A stretch of DNA of 64,000 nucleotides, taken from Algoriphagus marincola DSM 16067 (GTDB taxonomy: Bacteria > Bacteroidota > Bacteroidia > Cytophagales > Cyclobacteriaceae). A model generated the notes under the pieces. It did not search any database and was not told the DNA's origin. It worked only from the letters and a program-made list of their open reading frames with translations. How positions within the stretch are numbered: position 1 is the first letter of the stretch; each line of letters opens with the position of its first letter. Positions 7,407 to 15,965 of the stretch are shown piece after piece. The stretch covers positions 124,001-188,000 of the forward strand of contig NZ_AUBU01000006.1 in the NCBI RefSeq assembly GCF_000429405.1, read 5' to 3'. The translations under genes and the position numbers were made by a program.

Positions 7407-7559
7407 ATGGCTAAAACATCAAAAACGTTCACCATCCAGTACAAACTGGCAAACATGGATCTTTCCAGTCTAAAGAGATTGATCCAAGAAATCAAATCAA
7501 TTACCGGTCTAAAACCTGATAAGATCTTGGATTCGGAAAACAATCCGGTTCACCCTTAA
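7407..7559 (+). CDS. 50-residue phage protein, unknown
   Basis: Starting MAKTSKTFTIQYKL, this short protein ends just before a strong terminator. An upstream TTG in frame at 7365 is possible but the ATG at 7407 gives a more natural N-terminus. The amphipathic middle (LSSLKRLIQEIKSITGL) suggests a helix. No family is recognised. Its placement between repeat-rich sequence and a terminator makes it a separate small transcription unit within the cargo region. Confidence 0.5.
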   Translation: MAKTSKTFTIQYKLANMDLSSLKRLIQEIKSITGLKPDKILDSENNPVHP

Positions 7560-7564
7560 ACCTT

Positions 7565-7590
7565 GCCCTGCCATTTGGTAGGGCTTTTTT
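7565..7590 (+). terminator. Strong Rho-independent terminator
   Basis: GCCCTGCC (7565-7572) pairs with GGTAGGGC (7577-7584) across an ATTT loop, eight pairs with one G-U, followed by six T residues. It is the right border of the cargo region. The T-run merges directly into the promoter element that follows, so transcription is stopped and restarted here. Confidence 0.85.
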
Positions 7591-7627
7591 CTGTCCTTTC
7601 TGGAAATGACCCACCGAAATACTTTAG
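7589..7627 (+). promoter_or_regulatory. Phage promoter element for the tape-measure unit
   Basis: TTCTGTCCTTTCTG is followed, 19 nt after TTTC (7597-7600), by TACTTTAG (7620-7627). This fits the Bacteroidota promoter layout of a -33 TTTG-like box, 19-nt spacer and TAnnTTTG-like -7 box. The element recurs at 14426-14464 with the same spacing. The next start codon, 7647, lies 20 nt after the -7 box. Confidence 0.65.
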
Positions 7628-7646
7628 CCTAACTAATAGGCAATAG

Positions 7647-8024
7647 GTGGATACGATTGTTAAAAAAGAGTTTGTCAGAAGAATTTTGGAAGACGAGGCA
7701 AGCAGGTTTGAGAAAAACCAGGGCTTGGCCATGCGTAAAATTTTAACTTTTCACACTGGCCAGACTGAATCATCTAGGATTTTTAAAGTAGAGACAGCTG
7801 ATAATTTCGACGGCAAACTGACTATGAAGCATCTGGCTCGTCAGCGCTTTTTGGACATCAAAAGAAAAAAACGAAGCCGAAAGTCCAGACGGCTAAGGAC
7901 CACTCAATACCCCATCCACAATCGATTTGTTTTTGGTCACTTCTACTCCATAGCCAACCGACTAATGGTGGACTTTACTAATGAGGTAGCTGAAGGGATC
8001 AAACGTGACCTTAAACTACCGTAA
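7647..8024 (+). CDS. Phage protein upstream of tape measure, unknown
   Basis: 125 residues, strongly basic in the middle (DIKRKKRSRKSRRLR) and ending two bases before the tape-measure start. No known family is evident. The position, first gene of the tape-measure unit, is often held by tail-completion or tail-assembly chaperone proteins, but the basic stretch could equally suggest nucleic-acid contact. The promoter element ends 20 nt before the ATG, which fits this start. Confidence 0.65.
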   Translation: MDTIVKKEFVRRILEDEASRFEKNQGLAMRKILTFHTGQTESSRIFKVETADNFDGKLTMKHLARQRFLDIKRKKRSRKSRRLRTTQYPIHNRFVFGHFYSIANRLMVDFTNEVAEGIKRDLKLP

Positions 8025-8026
8025 CC

Positions 8027-11000
8027 ATGGGTAAAAAACTGAGAGATGAAGACCTAGTACTGAACATCATTGTCAATGGTGATCAGGGGAAAAAGGAAAT
8101 CGGAGAACTCGAACGATCGATCAAAGACACAAATTCTGAACTCCGTGCTTTGGAGCGCCAGCAAAAAGCTCTTGCTCAACAAAATAAAAAAGACACAAAG
8201 GAATATAAGGCCGTCACTGCAGCGATCAAGCAGAAAAACCATGCTATTTCCCTTGCAGAATCCAGGTTAAAGCAACTCCGCTCTGAAATGGATATCAATA
8301 CCATGTCAGCTGCAGATCTGAGGCGAGAGATGAACAGGATCCGAAGACTTCGGGATATTGCCCCTCCTCTGACCGAAGAATGGAAAAAGCATGATGAAAG
8401 ACTTACTCAAGTTACTACTCGGTACAATGAGCTTACAGGAAGAGCACAGCGTACCGGTATGAGTATTCAGAATCTAGCTGGAAAATTCAACCACTACATC
8501 GGCGTGATTACTGCAGGCCTTGCAACTTTTTATGGAGCTATCTCAGGAGTAAGAGCTGCCATTACTGCTTATGCAGAATTTGATGACAAGGTAGCTGATG
8601 TCATGAAAACCACCGGTATGCTTAAAGGTGAAGTCCTCGAAATGAATGAAAGCCTGAAATCTCTCGATACCCGTACTGCACAAGAGGACCTTCTTGGTCT
8701 TGGTAGAGTAGCTGGTAAGCTTGGTATAGAAGGCCGGGAAAATGTGGAAGGCTTTATCCGATCTGCAGATAAAATTGTGGTCGCTCTGAAAGAAGATCTG
8801 GGTGGAGATGTCGAGGACTCTATCAATGCTGTCGGTAAGCTAGTTGATATTTTCAAAATTGATGAAGAGGTTCCTTTGGAATCTGCATTGCTCAAAGTTG
8901 GTTCCGCGATCAACGAATTGGGAGCTGCATCGACGGCTAATGAGGGTTTCCTGGTTGAGTTTACCAAGCGCACTGCAGGTATGGCTCCATCTGCAAGAAT
9001 CAGCATTACCGAGATCTTGGGATTAGCTGCTACCTTGGATCAATTGGGACAAACTTCTGAAGTCTCATCTACGACATTCAATAACCTTATTCCCAAGATG
9101 TTTACCAATACCGAAGCTTTTGCAAAGCTCGCCGGTATGACGATTGAAGACTTCACCAGGTTATTGAATGAAGATGCCAATGAGGCATTTATCCGGTTCC
9201 TGGAAGGAGTTCGGGGAAATAATTCAGGCTTATCTGAGATGATCAACAACATGGGTGACCTTGAGATAGATGGAGCTAGAGCTACTTCCGTGATTGCTGT
9301 TTTGGCAAACAATACCGAAACACTCAGACAGCAACAGGATTTGGCGAATGTTTCATTTGCAGAGGGGACCTCGTTGACCGATGAATTCAACGTCAAGAAT
9401 GAAACTGCAGCTGCCAAGCTGGAGAAAGCTAGAAAAGGGCTTCAGGCCATGGTTGTGGAGCTGGGAGAAAAGCTCATGCCGGTGATGACCATGTCCACCT
9501 CAGGATTCTCTTATTTCGTCCGGATTCTAACCAGCGCATTAGACTTTTTTATGCAAAACAAGACGGCAATTCTTAGCCTGGTGTCTGCGGTCGTAGCCTA
9601 CAATGCAGTGGTGTTCATTCAGAATAAGCAAACTCAGGCCAGTATTCTACTGGCAAAGGCTAAGATTTTTTGGGACAATGCTCAGCTGATCGCTACTCAA
9701 CTGCTGGCAGCTGCTCAGATGCTTTTAACTGGTAACCTCAAAGGGGCTGCCCAAGCCATGCGAATTGTCAATAGTGTAGCCGCAGCGAATCCTTATGCAG
9801 CAGTTGCTGCTTTGGTGATTGCTCTTGGAGTAGCTGTATATAACTGGTCCAAATCTCTTACTGCAGCCGAGAAAGCCCAGCGAGCGGTAAATGATATTTC
9901 GAGAGATGCTGAAAAATCAGTCATCAGAGAACGTCTTGAGATTGAAAAACTCATTGCTATTGCCCAGGATAAAACTCGCTCTGATGAGGAAAGGCTCATT
10001 GCACTTCAGAAACTCAATGATATTTCTCCCAAGTATTTTTCAAACCTTGATCTGGAAACTGTCGGTACTGAAGCTGCCAAAAAAGCTACTGATGAATATA
10101 TCGAATCATTAATTAGAAAAGCCAGGGTACAGGCGGCTGAGGAAAAGCTTGTAGAGCTCGAGAAAAAGAAACTGGACCTTGCCAAAGACTCTACTGATTT
10201 GAGCTTTTGGGAAAACCTTCAGGCCTTTGTTGTTGGTAAATCAAACGTGATATCCTCCAAATTAACTGAAGGTGCAAATGAAATCCGAGAGCAAGAAAAG
10301 CTTTTGACTGCCTTCATCAAAGAAAACACCGATCGCCCTGATTTAAACCTGAATACTAATTCGAGCAGTAGCGGAGAATCAGCCGAGCAAATCACCACCA
10401 TACAAAGTCTGAATGAGCAGCTTAAGAAGCTCCAGGAAGCACGTGAAAAAATCAATGTAGCAGACACTGAATCACTCCGCAAAAATGCGGAAGAGCAAAA
10501 GCGCATCCAGGATGAGTTGGCCAAGTATCAGATTCAGACTACATCGAAGGTTTCCAAAACTAAAGCAGATCAAACTTCCAAGGAGGAAAAAGAGGCAGAG
10601 GCATTATTTCAGAAGCAGCAAGAATACCAGCAGCAGGTTTTGGAATCGCAGCTTTCCTTTATCGATCAGGAAAACATAGCCCATCAGCGACGCCTCGAGC
10701 AGGCAGGTTTGGCTAGTAAGAACCGAGAAGAAATGACTGCTCAGGAACTCGAGGTTTTGAAAGCCCTTCAGCTGCAGTATTACGATAATCTCAGTCATAT
10801 TGACGCCCAAGCCATGCAAAAGGCTTTGGATAAGAAGCAATATGCTTTCGAGCGAGAGCTGGAAGCACTGCGGATTTCCCACAATGAGCAATTCAAGGAA
10901 ATTAAAACCATGGCTCAGGCTAGAGCCATTCTGGAAGACGAGCTTTCGGCAGATGCTTTGGCAGGTCTGCGTAATATGCGTGATGCCCAGAGGGAAATCG

Positions 11001-12238
11001 ATAAGAAGTTCCAGAGAGAGGAAGAAGAGCTGATGCGTCAGCACTTGGAAGGTCTTCAGGCCGAGCTCGAGCAATCTATAGCAACAGGCACCTTTCAGGG
11101 AATTGATCTAGCTGATCAGGTGCTTTCGGATGAGGAAGTGCAGCTCTTAGAGGAGAAACTTGCACAGGTTAAGCTACTTCTTTCTGAAATCGGATTGGGT
11201 TCCGGTACTGAAATCGCCGAAGACCGTGGCCTGAGAGCCCGTAATGTAGACATCCTTGGTTTTGCCCCTGAAGAATGGGACATCTTCTTTGAGCGCTTAG
11301 AATCAGGTAAGACCGGTATCAATGAGCTGGTCATGGGGGCACAAGCCATGATCTCCGCCTATGCCCAATACGCTTCTTTTGTGAATGCCGGGGAGCGGCG
11401 TGAGCTCGCGGAGTTTGAGAAGTCCAATGAGAAGAAGAAACAGGCCCTGAAGTCCCGTCTGGATCAGGGTTATATCTCACAAAACCAATATACCCAGCAG
11501 GTGGCCGCACTCGATGCGGACCTGGAAAGAAAGAAGGCGGAGCATGACCGCAACGCGGCAAAGCGTGAGCGCAACGTTGCCTTAATGTCCGCCATCGTCA
11601 ATACGGCTTCGGCGATCGCTGCTGCCTTACCCAATGTTGCCCTCTCGATCATAGTCGGTGCTATGGGGGCTATGCAAATCGGTACTATCATGCGGACTCC
11701 ACTTCCGGAGATTCCCGGAGCAGAAGACGGAGGATTCTTGGATGTGGTCCGATCTCAGGATGGTCGGCGCTACCGTGCCCGAAAAAAGCCCAATCACCGG
11801 GGCTATGTGGATAGCCCGACAGTTATCACCGGGGAGTCGGGACGGGAGTTTGTCGCATCCAATGAGGCGGTCAATAATCCCACCGTGGCACCCGTACTCG
11901 ATGCGATTGACACGGCGCAGCGCCTGGGACAGATCTCATCGCTTAATCTGTTCCGTGTCCTGGAAGAAAACCGGGAGCTCCGCAGATCCATACCCGGAAG
12001 GCAGAAAGGAGGTCGGCTCTCTTCCGATCTTCCGGAGGCCTCCCCTTCGGGATCGGGTCTCGGCATGGGACTATATCCGGAGATGATGGCCCTGATCAAG
12101 TCGAACACGAAGGCGATCAATCAGCTCAATGAGCGGCTTCGAAGACCGATCGCCGCGGATGTGAGCATCACCGGCAAGCGAGGACTCGAGGAGCGGCAGA
12201 AGGAATTGGAGGTTATTCGTAAAAACGCCTCACTATGA
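8027..12238 (+). CDS. Phage tail tape measure protein
   Basis: 1403 residues. Residues about 25-140 form a coiled coil, 157-182 are hydrophobic (FNHYIGVITAGLATFYGAIS), and from about 183 the sequence (AEFDDKVADVMKTTGMLKGE) follows the TP901-type tape-measure core. More hydrophobic stretches appear near residues 510-530 and 580-610, and another helix-rich coiled coil occupies about 790-1050. A Gly/Ala-rich membrane-like segment lies near 1195-1225. The protein sets tail length and fills the tail tube before DNA ejection; at roughly 1.5 angstrom per residue it predicts a tail near 210 nm. It is preceded by a 2-nt gap and overlaps the next tail gene by four bases. Confidence 0.93.
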   Translation: MGKKLRDEDLVLNIIVNGDQGKKEIGELERSIKDTNSELRALERQQKALAQQNKKDTKEYKAVTAAIKQKNHAISLAESRLKQLRSEMDINTMSAADLRREMNRIRRLRDIAPPLTEEWKKHDERLTQVTTRYNELTGRAQRTGMSIQNLAGKFNHYIGVITAGLATFYGAISGVRAAITAYAEFDDKVADVMKTTGMLKGEVLEMNESLKSLDTRTAQEDLLGLGRVAGKLGIEGRENVEGFIRSADKIVVALKEDLGGDVEDSINAVGKLVDIFKIDEEVPLESALLKVGSAINELGAASTANEGFLVEFTKRTAGMAPSARISITEILGLAATLDQLGQTSEVSSTTFNNLIPKMFTNTEAFAKLAGMTIEDFTRLLNEDANEAFIRFLEGVRGNNSGLSEMINNMGDLEIDGARATSVIAVLANNTETLRQQQDLANVSFAEGTSLTDEFNVKNETAAAKLEKARKGLQAMVVELGEKLMPVMTMSTSGFSYFVRILTSALDFFMQNKTAILSLVSAVVAYNAVVFIQNKQTQASILLAKAKIFWDNAQLIATQLLAAAQMLLTGNLKGAAQAMRIVNSVAAANPYAAVAALVIALGVAVYNWSKSLTAAEKAQRAVNDISRDAEKSVIRERLEIEKLIAIAQDKTRSDEERLIALQKLNDISPKYFSNLDLETVGTEAAKKATDEYIESLIRKARVQAAEEKLVELEKKKLDLAKDSTDLSFWENLQAFVVGKSNVISSKLTEGANEIREQEKLLTAFIKENTDRPDLNLNTNSSSSGESAEQITTIQSLNEQLKKLQEAREKINVADTESLRKNAEEQKRIQDELAKYQIQTTSKVSKTKADQTSKEEKEAEALFQKQQEYQQQVLESQLSFIDQENIAHQRRLEQAGLASKNREEMTAQELEVLKALQLQYYDNLSHIDAQAMQKALDKKQYAFERELEALRISHNEQFKEIKTMAQARAILEDELSADALAGLRNMRDAQREIDKKFQREEEELMRQHLEGLQAELEQSIATGTFQGIDLADQVLSDEEVQLLEEKLAQVKLLLSEIGLGSGTEIAEDRGLRARNVDILGFAPEEWDIFFERLESGKTGINELVMGAQAMISAYAQYASFVNAGERRELAEFEKSNEKKKQALKSRLDQGYISQNQYTQQVAALDADLERKKAEHDRNAAKRERNVALMSAIVNTASAIAAALPNVALSIIVGAMGAMQIGTIMRTPLPEIPGAEDGGFLDVVRSQDGRRYRARKKPNHRGYVDSPTVITGESGREFVASNEAVNNPTVAPVLDAIDTAQRLGQISSLNLFRVLEENRELRRSIPGRQKGGRLSSDLPEASPSGSGLGMGLYPEMMALIKSNTKAINQLNERLRRPIAADVSITGKRGLEERQKELEVIRKNASL

Positions 12239-14424
12239 GTGTATATATCAAAGTAAACGGACGAAAGCTGGATCTTCCGCTGGACTTCAATGTGGAGCTG
12301 GTCATAGAGAACCCGATTCTTATTCAAAACAGGACACCTTTTCCCTATACCACCAGCTTTGATTTCCCGCTGACTGAGAATAACCGCAAAGTCTTTGAGC
12401 ACCCGGACCGGGTCAACCTGGCCAATCGATCCTGGGAATATTCCGGATCAGTGATGGGAATGAGTGCCTTGGTACTATACTATGGCTCGCTGATCATTCA
12501 AGAAATTGGTGGAAAACTCAAAGCTAATTTTCAGGCGGTAGACAATCTGGCTAAAGCCCGTCAGCCGATGAATGAGCTGGATCTAGGCCGATACGAATTC
12601 GGTGAAGCGGACTTTGAGCATCGGACGGAGGACTTTCCCGGAGTCGGACAGCCTCGGTACAATTACGGCTTGCTATTCTTTGAAGCACATCAGAATCAGC
12701 ATGTCTTTACTGCCGCTCCGATCCGGCAGAGCGGTAGTAGAGAAACCCGCTCCTTTGACGGCACAGAGCTCTTTGTCAACATACTTTTCGGACAAAATAA
12801 TTTCTTCAATGCCTGGGCATTTATCGGGGGAAATGATACCCGACTCAAGGAGAATATCGTTCCCGGTGAGCTGGCGATTCCCACCCATACGGTGATGTAT
12901 CCGCAGATCCGGCTTTCGGAGCTCTTCAAGATCGTGCTGGATCTGCCTGATGAAGAGAATCCTTTCCTTGATGAAGAGCTGTCCAAGCTGGTCTTGACAG
13001 CGCACTATCATCCCAACTTCCGCGATGATATTGTGATCAAGTGGAAGGGGATTTTGGTGGACAATGACTATACAAACCCTTCCTCTCCGGCTGAGGAGTT
13101 GTATTTCAATCTTGGGACCTTTCAATCGACTGTCACCGCGGCAGATGTACTGCACTCGGCCATGAATATGTTTTGCATGACGCTGTTCCGCATCCAAGAC
13201 GGACCGACTACCCGCTTTCAGATCAAATACAACCGGGATCTGATCAATGATGAAAGCTTTCAGGATTGGAATTCCCAATTGGCCTCTAGGTTGGTGCTTT
13301 CGCGAGAACCAGCACAAAACTATGTCTATGGCTATCAGGAATTCTCAGAGAAGCGACCTGAGATCGATCCGGAGTTTGTTCTTGGGACGATACAGGAGCT
13401 CCTCGATGCGCCAGTGGATCCGGACACGCTGGAGCAGGTGTATTATATCCAGACCACCCGGCAGCTGATTCTGAAGAAGCAAAGCCTCTATTGGGATGCG
13501 GATCCTCAGCTCAATAAGTACAGCTATGAGGTGAAGAATCACGGCCTCTTTGGCTCGGTGGCCAAGGACGGCTTTGATATTTCCGTTCCTATGGGCCCCT
13601 TGCAGATGGTGCCTTCAGACAATCTCCAGGACTTTCGGAATTCAGATTCACCAGTGGATCTCTTTCCACTCTATCAGCCCCTTTTCTCGGGATCCAAAGA
13701 TCCTAGCTACAAGCCTTCGATCATGCTCTATCAGGGCCTGACACCTAATGGTAGCTTTGGCAACGAACTCGTGGATTATCCCTATCTGTCTTATCACAAC
13801 TATGCTCCCACCGGTATTCGGATGGGAGAGCTTTCCCTGGCATGGGAAGGGGCTGATGGATTGATTTTCAACTTTCACAAGCAGTTCAAGGAATGGGTGG
13901 AGCGGGATCGGCTTCGGGCCTTTGGCAATCTCATCTTTACGGCCAGTCAGATCAAGCGGATCGACGCGCGAAAGAAAGTACTGCTCCGGGGTAAGCTCTG
14001 GTGGATCGAGAAGCTGACGATTCCCATCGGCAAGGATGAAGTCTTTCTTGCACAATGCGAACTCATCGAGGCTCCGATACCAGGTGAGGGTCAGCCTAGC
14101 TACTCCGACGGATCAGTCTGGGAGCCAGGATCCAGTGCGCCCGTACCGCCTACCGGCACTTGCTACACCATCACGATTGACACGCTGACTTTTGATCCGA
14201 TCACAGACGACTTTGATATACAGATCAGGCGACCTGCCGGAAGCCTGCTCACGCAAAACTACCTACTCTATGACCAGTTTCAGGACGGAGATGACACGCT
14301 CATTGTGGTCTGCTCCGAAATCACACCGGTACTGATCCAGGGAGGAGAAGGTGTCGAGTCCGTCAATGGAGTCTCCATTTCGGTAGGAGGATCCTGCTCT
14401 GATGATGGAGATTGCATGCTATGA
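12235..14424 (+). CDS. Phage tail protein (distal/baseplate-like)
   Basis: 729 residues beginning MSVYIKVNGRKLDLPLDFNV with a conserved-looking segment IENPILIQNRTPFPYTTSFD. Proteins of this kind follow the tape measure in Bacteroidota siphophages and likely form the distal tail or baseplate hub. The middle is mixed alpha/beta with no enzymatic motif; the end is acidic with cysteines (GSCSDDGDCML). The start overlaps the tape-measure stop (ATGA). Sequences inside its last codons and beyond carry the lysis promoter element. The structural role is inferred from position. Confidence 0.75.
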   Translation: MSVYIKVNGRKLDLPLDFNVELVIENPILIQNRTPFPYTTSFDFPLTENNRKVFEHPDRVNLANRSWEYSGSVMGMSALVLYYGSLIIQEIGGKLKANFQAVDNLAKARQPMNELDLGRYEFGEADFEHRTEDFPGVGQPRYNYGLLFFEAHQNQHVFTAAPIRQSGSRETRSFDGTELFVNILFGQNNFFNAWAFIGGNDTRLKENIVPGELAIPTHTVMYPQIRLSELFKIVLDLPDEENPFLDEELSKLVLTAHYHPNFRDDIVIKWKGILVDNDYTNPSSPAEELYFNLGTFQSTVTAADVLHSAMNMFCMTLFRIQDGPTTRFQIKYNRDLINDESFQDWNSQLASRLVLSREPAQNYVYGYQEFSEKRPEIDPEFVLGTIQELLDAPVDPDTLEQVYYIQTTRQLILKKQSLYWDADPQLNKYSYEVKNHGLFGSVAKDGFDISVPMGPLQMVPSDNLQDFRNSDSPVDLFPLYQPLFSGSKDPSYKPSIMLYQGLTPNGSFGNELVDYPYLSYHNYAPTGIRMGELSLAWEGADGLIFNFHKQFKEWVERDRLRAFGNLIFTASQIKRIDARKKVLLRGKLWWIEKLTIPIGKDEVFLAQCELIEAPIPGEGQPSYSDGSVWEPGSSAPVPPTGTCYTITIDTLTFDPITDDFDIQIRRPAGSLLTQNYLLYDQFQDGDDTLIVVCSEITPVLIQGGEGVESVNGVSISVGGSCSDDGDCML

Positions 14425-14425
14425 T

Positions 14426-14464
14426 TTCTGTCCTTTCTGCAATTACCCACCTGAAGTACTTTGG
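14426..14464 (+). promoter_or_regulatory. Phage promoter element for the lysis unit
   Basis: TTTCTGTCCTTTCTG matches the element at 7588, and 19 nt after TTTC (14434-14437) comes TACTTTGG (14457-14464). ACCCACC and GTACTTT are also shared between the copies, with one 1-nt shift. The -7 box ends 17 nt before the ATG at 14481. Because the repeat also occurs outside coding sequence, it is better explained as a promoter than as the first codons of the holin. Confidence 0.65.
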
Positions 14465-14480
14465 AATCAAGTTTTCATAC

Positions 14481-15104
14481 ATGATCAGAGATTTCGTGCT
14501 TCATTCTATCCTACAAAAATCCGCAGAGCTAGCCCATGAGGTGGCCGACAAATCCCGATGGGGGATTTTCTTTGCCCCCATTCTTATTTTCATCGAGCGC
14601 TATATTTTTTCAGACTGGCCATTCCTGATTTGGCTTTTGGTTCTCATTGTTTTGGACACACTTCTAGGTTTTGGTTTTGCCGTTTCCAGAAGACAAGTAT
14701 CTCCAGGAAAGCTTGCAGGTATTTTTATCAAGTTTGTCGTCTATGGATCACTGATGATACTCGGGCATGTGCTGGAAAACTTTAAAGTTTCGGATGAAGC
14801 TATGCCAGGAGGTTATTACTTCAAAATGGTGATCTATGCCGGAGTCATTATTGTCGAGGCGATCAGTATCATGCGAAACCTCGGAAAAATCAACAAAAAA
14901 CTGGTGCCCAAATTTATCCTGAAGCGATTTGAGGGATTCAACGAATCCGGAGATTTCAATGAGCTGACCGGCAAGCCTGTGCCCAAGAATACCGACTTTC
15001 AATCTCCCCATGGAGATGATTTTTTAGAGCACATCGATCCGGAATACCGGAGAAAAGACGATCCCCGAAGACCTAATGACCAAGATCATGCAGCTGACTA
15101 CTAA
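14481..15104 (+). CDS. Phage holin (holin 4 / Phage_holin_4_1 type)
   Basis: 207 residues from ATG 14481. Hydrophobic segments lie at about residues 28-48 (GIFFAPILIFIERYIF) and 49-66 (WPFLIWLLVLIVLDTLLGFG), 75-100 and 110-135, with the LDTLLGFGFAVSRR turn typical of this holin family. The C-terminal 60 residues are soluble and charged. Holins open the inner membrane at a set time to release or activate the endolysin. An upstream ATG at 14421 overlaps the tail gene's stop and would add 20 residues, but those codons coincide with the promoter repeat, so 14481 is preferred. It overlaps the endolysin gene by 29 nt. Confidence 0.8.
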   Translation: MIRDFVLHSILQKSAELAHEVADKSRWGIFFAPILIFIERYIFSDWPFLIWLLVLIVLDTLLGFGFAVSRRQVSPGKLAGIFIKFVVYGSLMILGHVLENFKVSDEAMPGGYYFKMVIYAGVIIVEAISIMRNLGKINKKLVPKFILKRFEGFNESGDFNELTGKPVPKNTDFQSPHGDDFLEHIDPEYRRKDDPRRPNDQDHAADY

Positions 15105-15459
15105 TTTCAATTTATCCGAATTCCAGTGCAGATCAGGCGCTCCCATGCCTGACCAGGTATTGAACCACCTTCATTCATTGGCGATGGCACTTCAGATCAT
15201 TAGGAATGAGTTGAAGGCTCCAATTACCATCACATCAGGATACCGATCTCCAGAGCATAATTCTAGAATCGGAGGAGCCCAAAACTCCATGCACATACAA
15301 GGCAAAGCAGCCGATTTTAAAGTCTATGGAAAAGACCCTAGAGCGGTAGCCGCGATTATTGAGCGATTGATTTCTGAGGGAAAGATTCCTCAAGGTGGGC
15401 TAAAGGCTTACAGATCATGGGTTCATTATGACATCAGGGGGGTCAGAGCACGATGGTGA
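15076..15459 (+). CDS. Endolysin, M15 family D-Ala-D-Ala peptidase
   Basis: 127 residues matching Peptidase_M15_3: SGYRSPEHNSRIGGAQNSMH with the Zn ligands H73 and D80 (SMHIQGKAADF) and a third His at 117 in WVHYD. No signal peptide is present, so export depends on the holin. The enzyme cleaves peptidoglycan stem or cross-link peptides during lysis. It lies between the holin (29-nt overlap) and the spanin candidate (7-nt overlap), a compact lysis cassette. Length fits the single-domain family. Confidence 0.88.
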   Translation: MTKIMQLTTNFNLSEFQCRSGAPMPDQVLNHLHSLAMALQIIRNELKAPITITSGYRSPEHNSRIGGAQNSMHIQGKAADFKVYGKDPRAVAAIIERLISEGKIPQGGLKAYRSWVHYDIRGVRARW

Positions 15460-15953
15460 TCAGGGCGAGAAATCTATTCCTGCTCTGCATTCCCCTGTTC
15501 TTTTGGGCCTGCGGAGCAAAGCAGACTATCACCGGCGTGGAGCGTGTCTATCGGGACACGACTATCATCGTGGAGAAGCTCGTGCCGATTGAGGTACCGG
15601 GATCTACGATCCAGTCACCGACTATCAATATCGATTCGCTGGTCACCTTACTTCGGAGCGGAGTAGATCCCAAAGTGATCGAGCGAACGCTCATCCGGGA
15701 AGATCCCGAAACCAAACTGAAGGTCGGGATACTCATCGATGAGATGGGCAACCTGACCGCATTGTGTGAGCAGCAGGAGCGGATAATTGAGACGCTTCAG
15801 CGCGAAATCACACGCCTGCAGTCTGAATATGAGCGGGTGACGGTAGAGGTCTCTAAAACCTGGATCCAACAGCTCTGGCATGACTTTAAGCAGCTGATCA
15901 TCGGAGCATTGCTCCTGATAGCATTTCTGACTATTCGAAAATTTCTTACCTAA
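15453..15953 (+). CDS. Probable unimolecular spanin (u-spanin)
   Basis: 166 residues. The N-terminus is a lipoprotein signal ending FFWACG with Cys20 as the predicted lipidated residue; the middle (about 85-135) is heptad-rich (QQERIIETLQREITRLQSEY); the C-terminus is a single hydrophobic segment LIIGALLLIAFLTI at about 147-160 followed by RKFLT. An outer-membrane lipid anchor joined to an inner-membrane anchor by a coil is the defining layout of one-piece spanins such as T1 gp11, which fuse inner and outer membranes in the last lysis step. The placement directly after the endolysin supports this. The function is inferred from architecture, as sequence identity in spanins is low. Confidence 0.7.
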   Translation: MVIRARNLFLLCIPLFFWACGAKQTITGVERVYRDTTIIVEKLVPIEVPGSTIQSPTINIDSLVTLLRSGVDPKVIERTLIREDPETKLKVGILIDEMGNLTALCEQQERIIETLQREITRLQSEYERVTVEVSKTWIQQLWHDFKQLIIGALLLIAFLTIRKFLT

Positions 15954-15965
15954 ACTTCATACACC

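Noticed and set aside
7264..7473. 69-codon plus-strand frame
   Set aside because: It overlaps the 50-residue gene in another frame and has no coding character.
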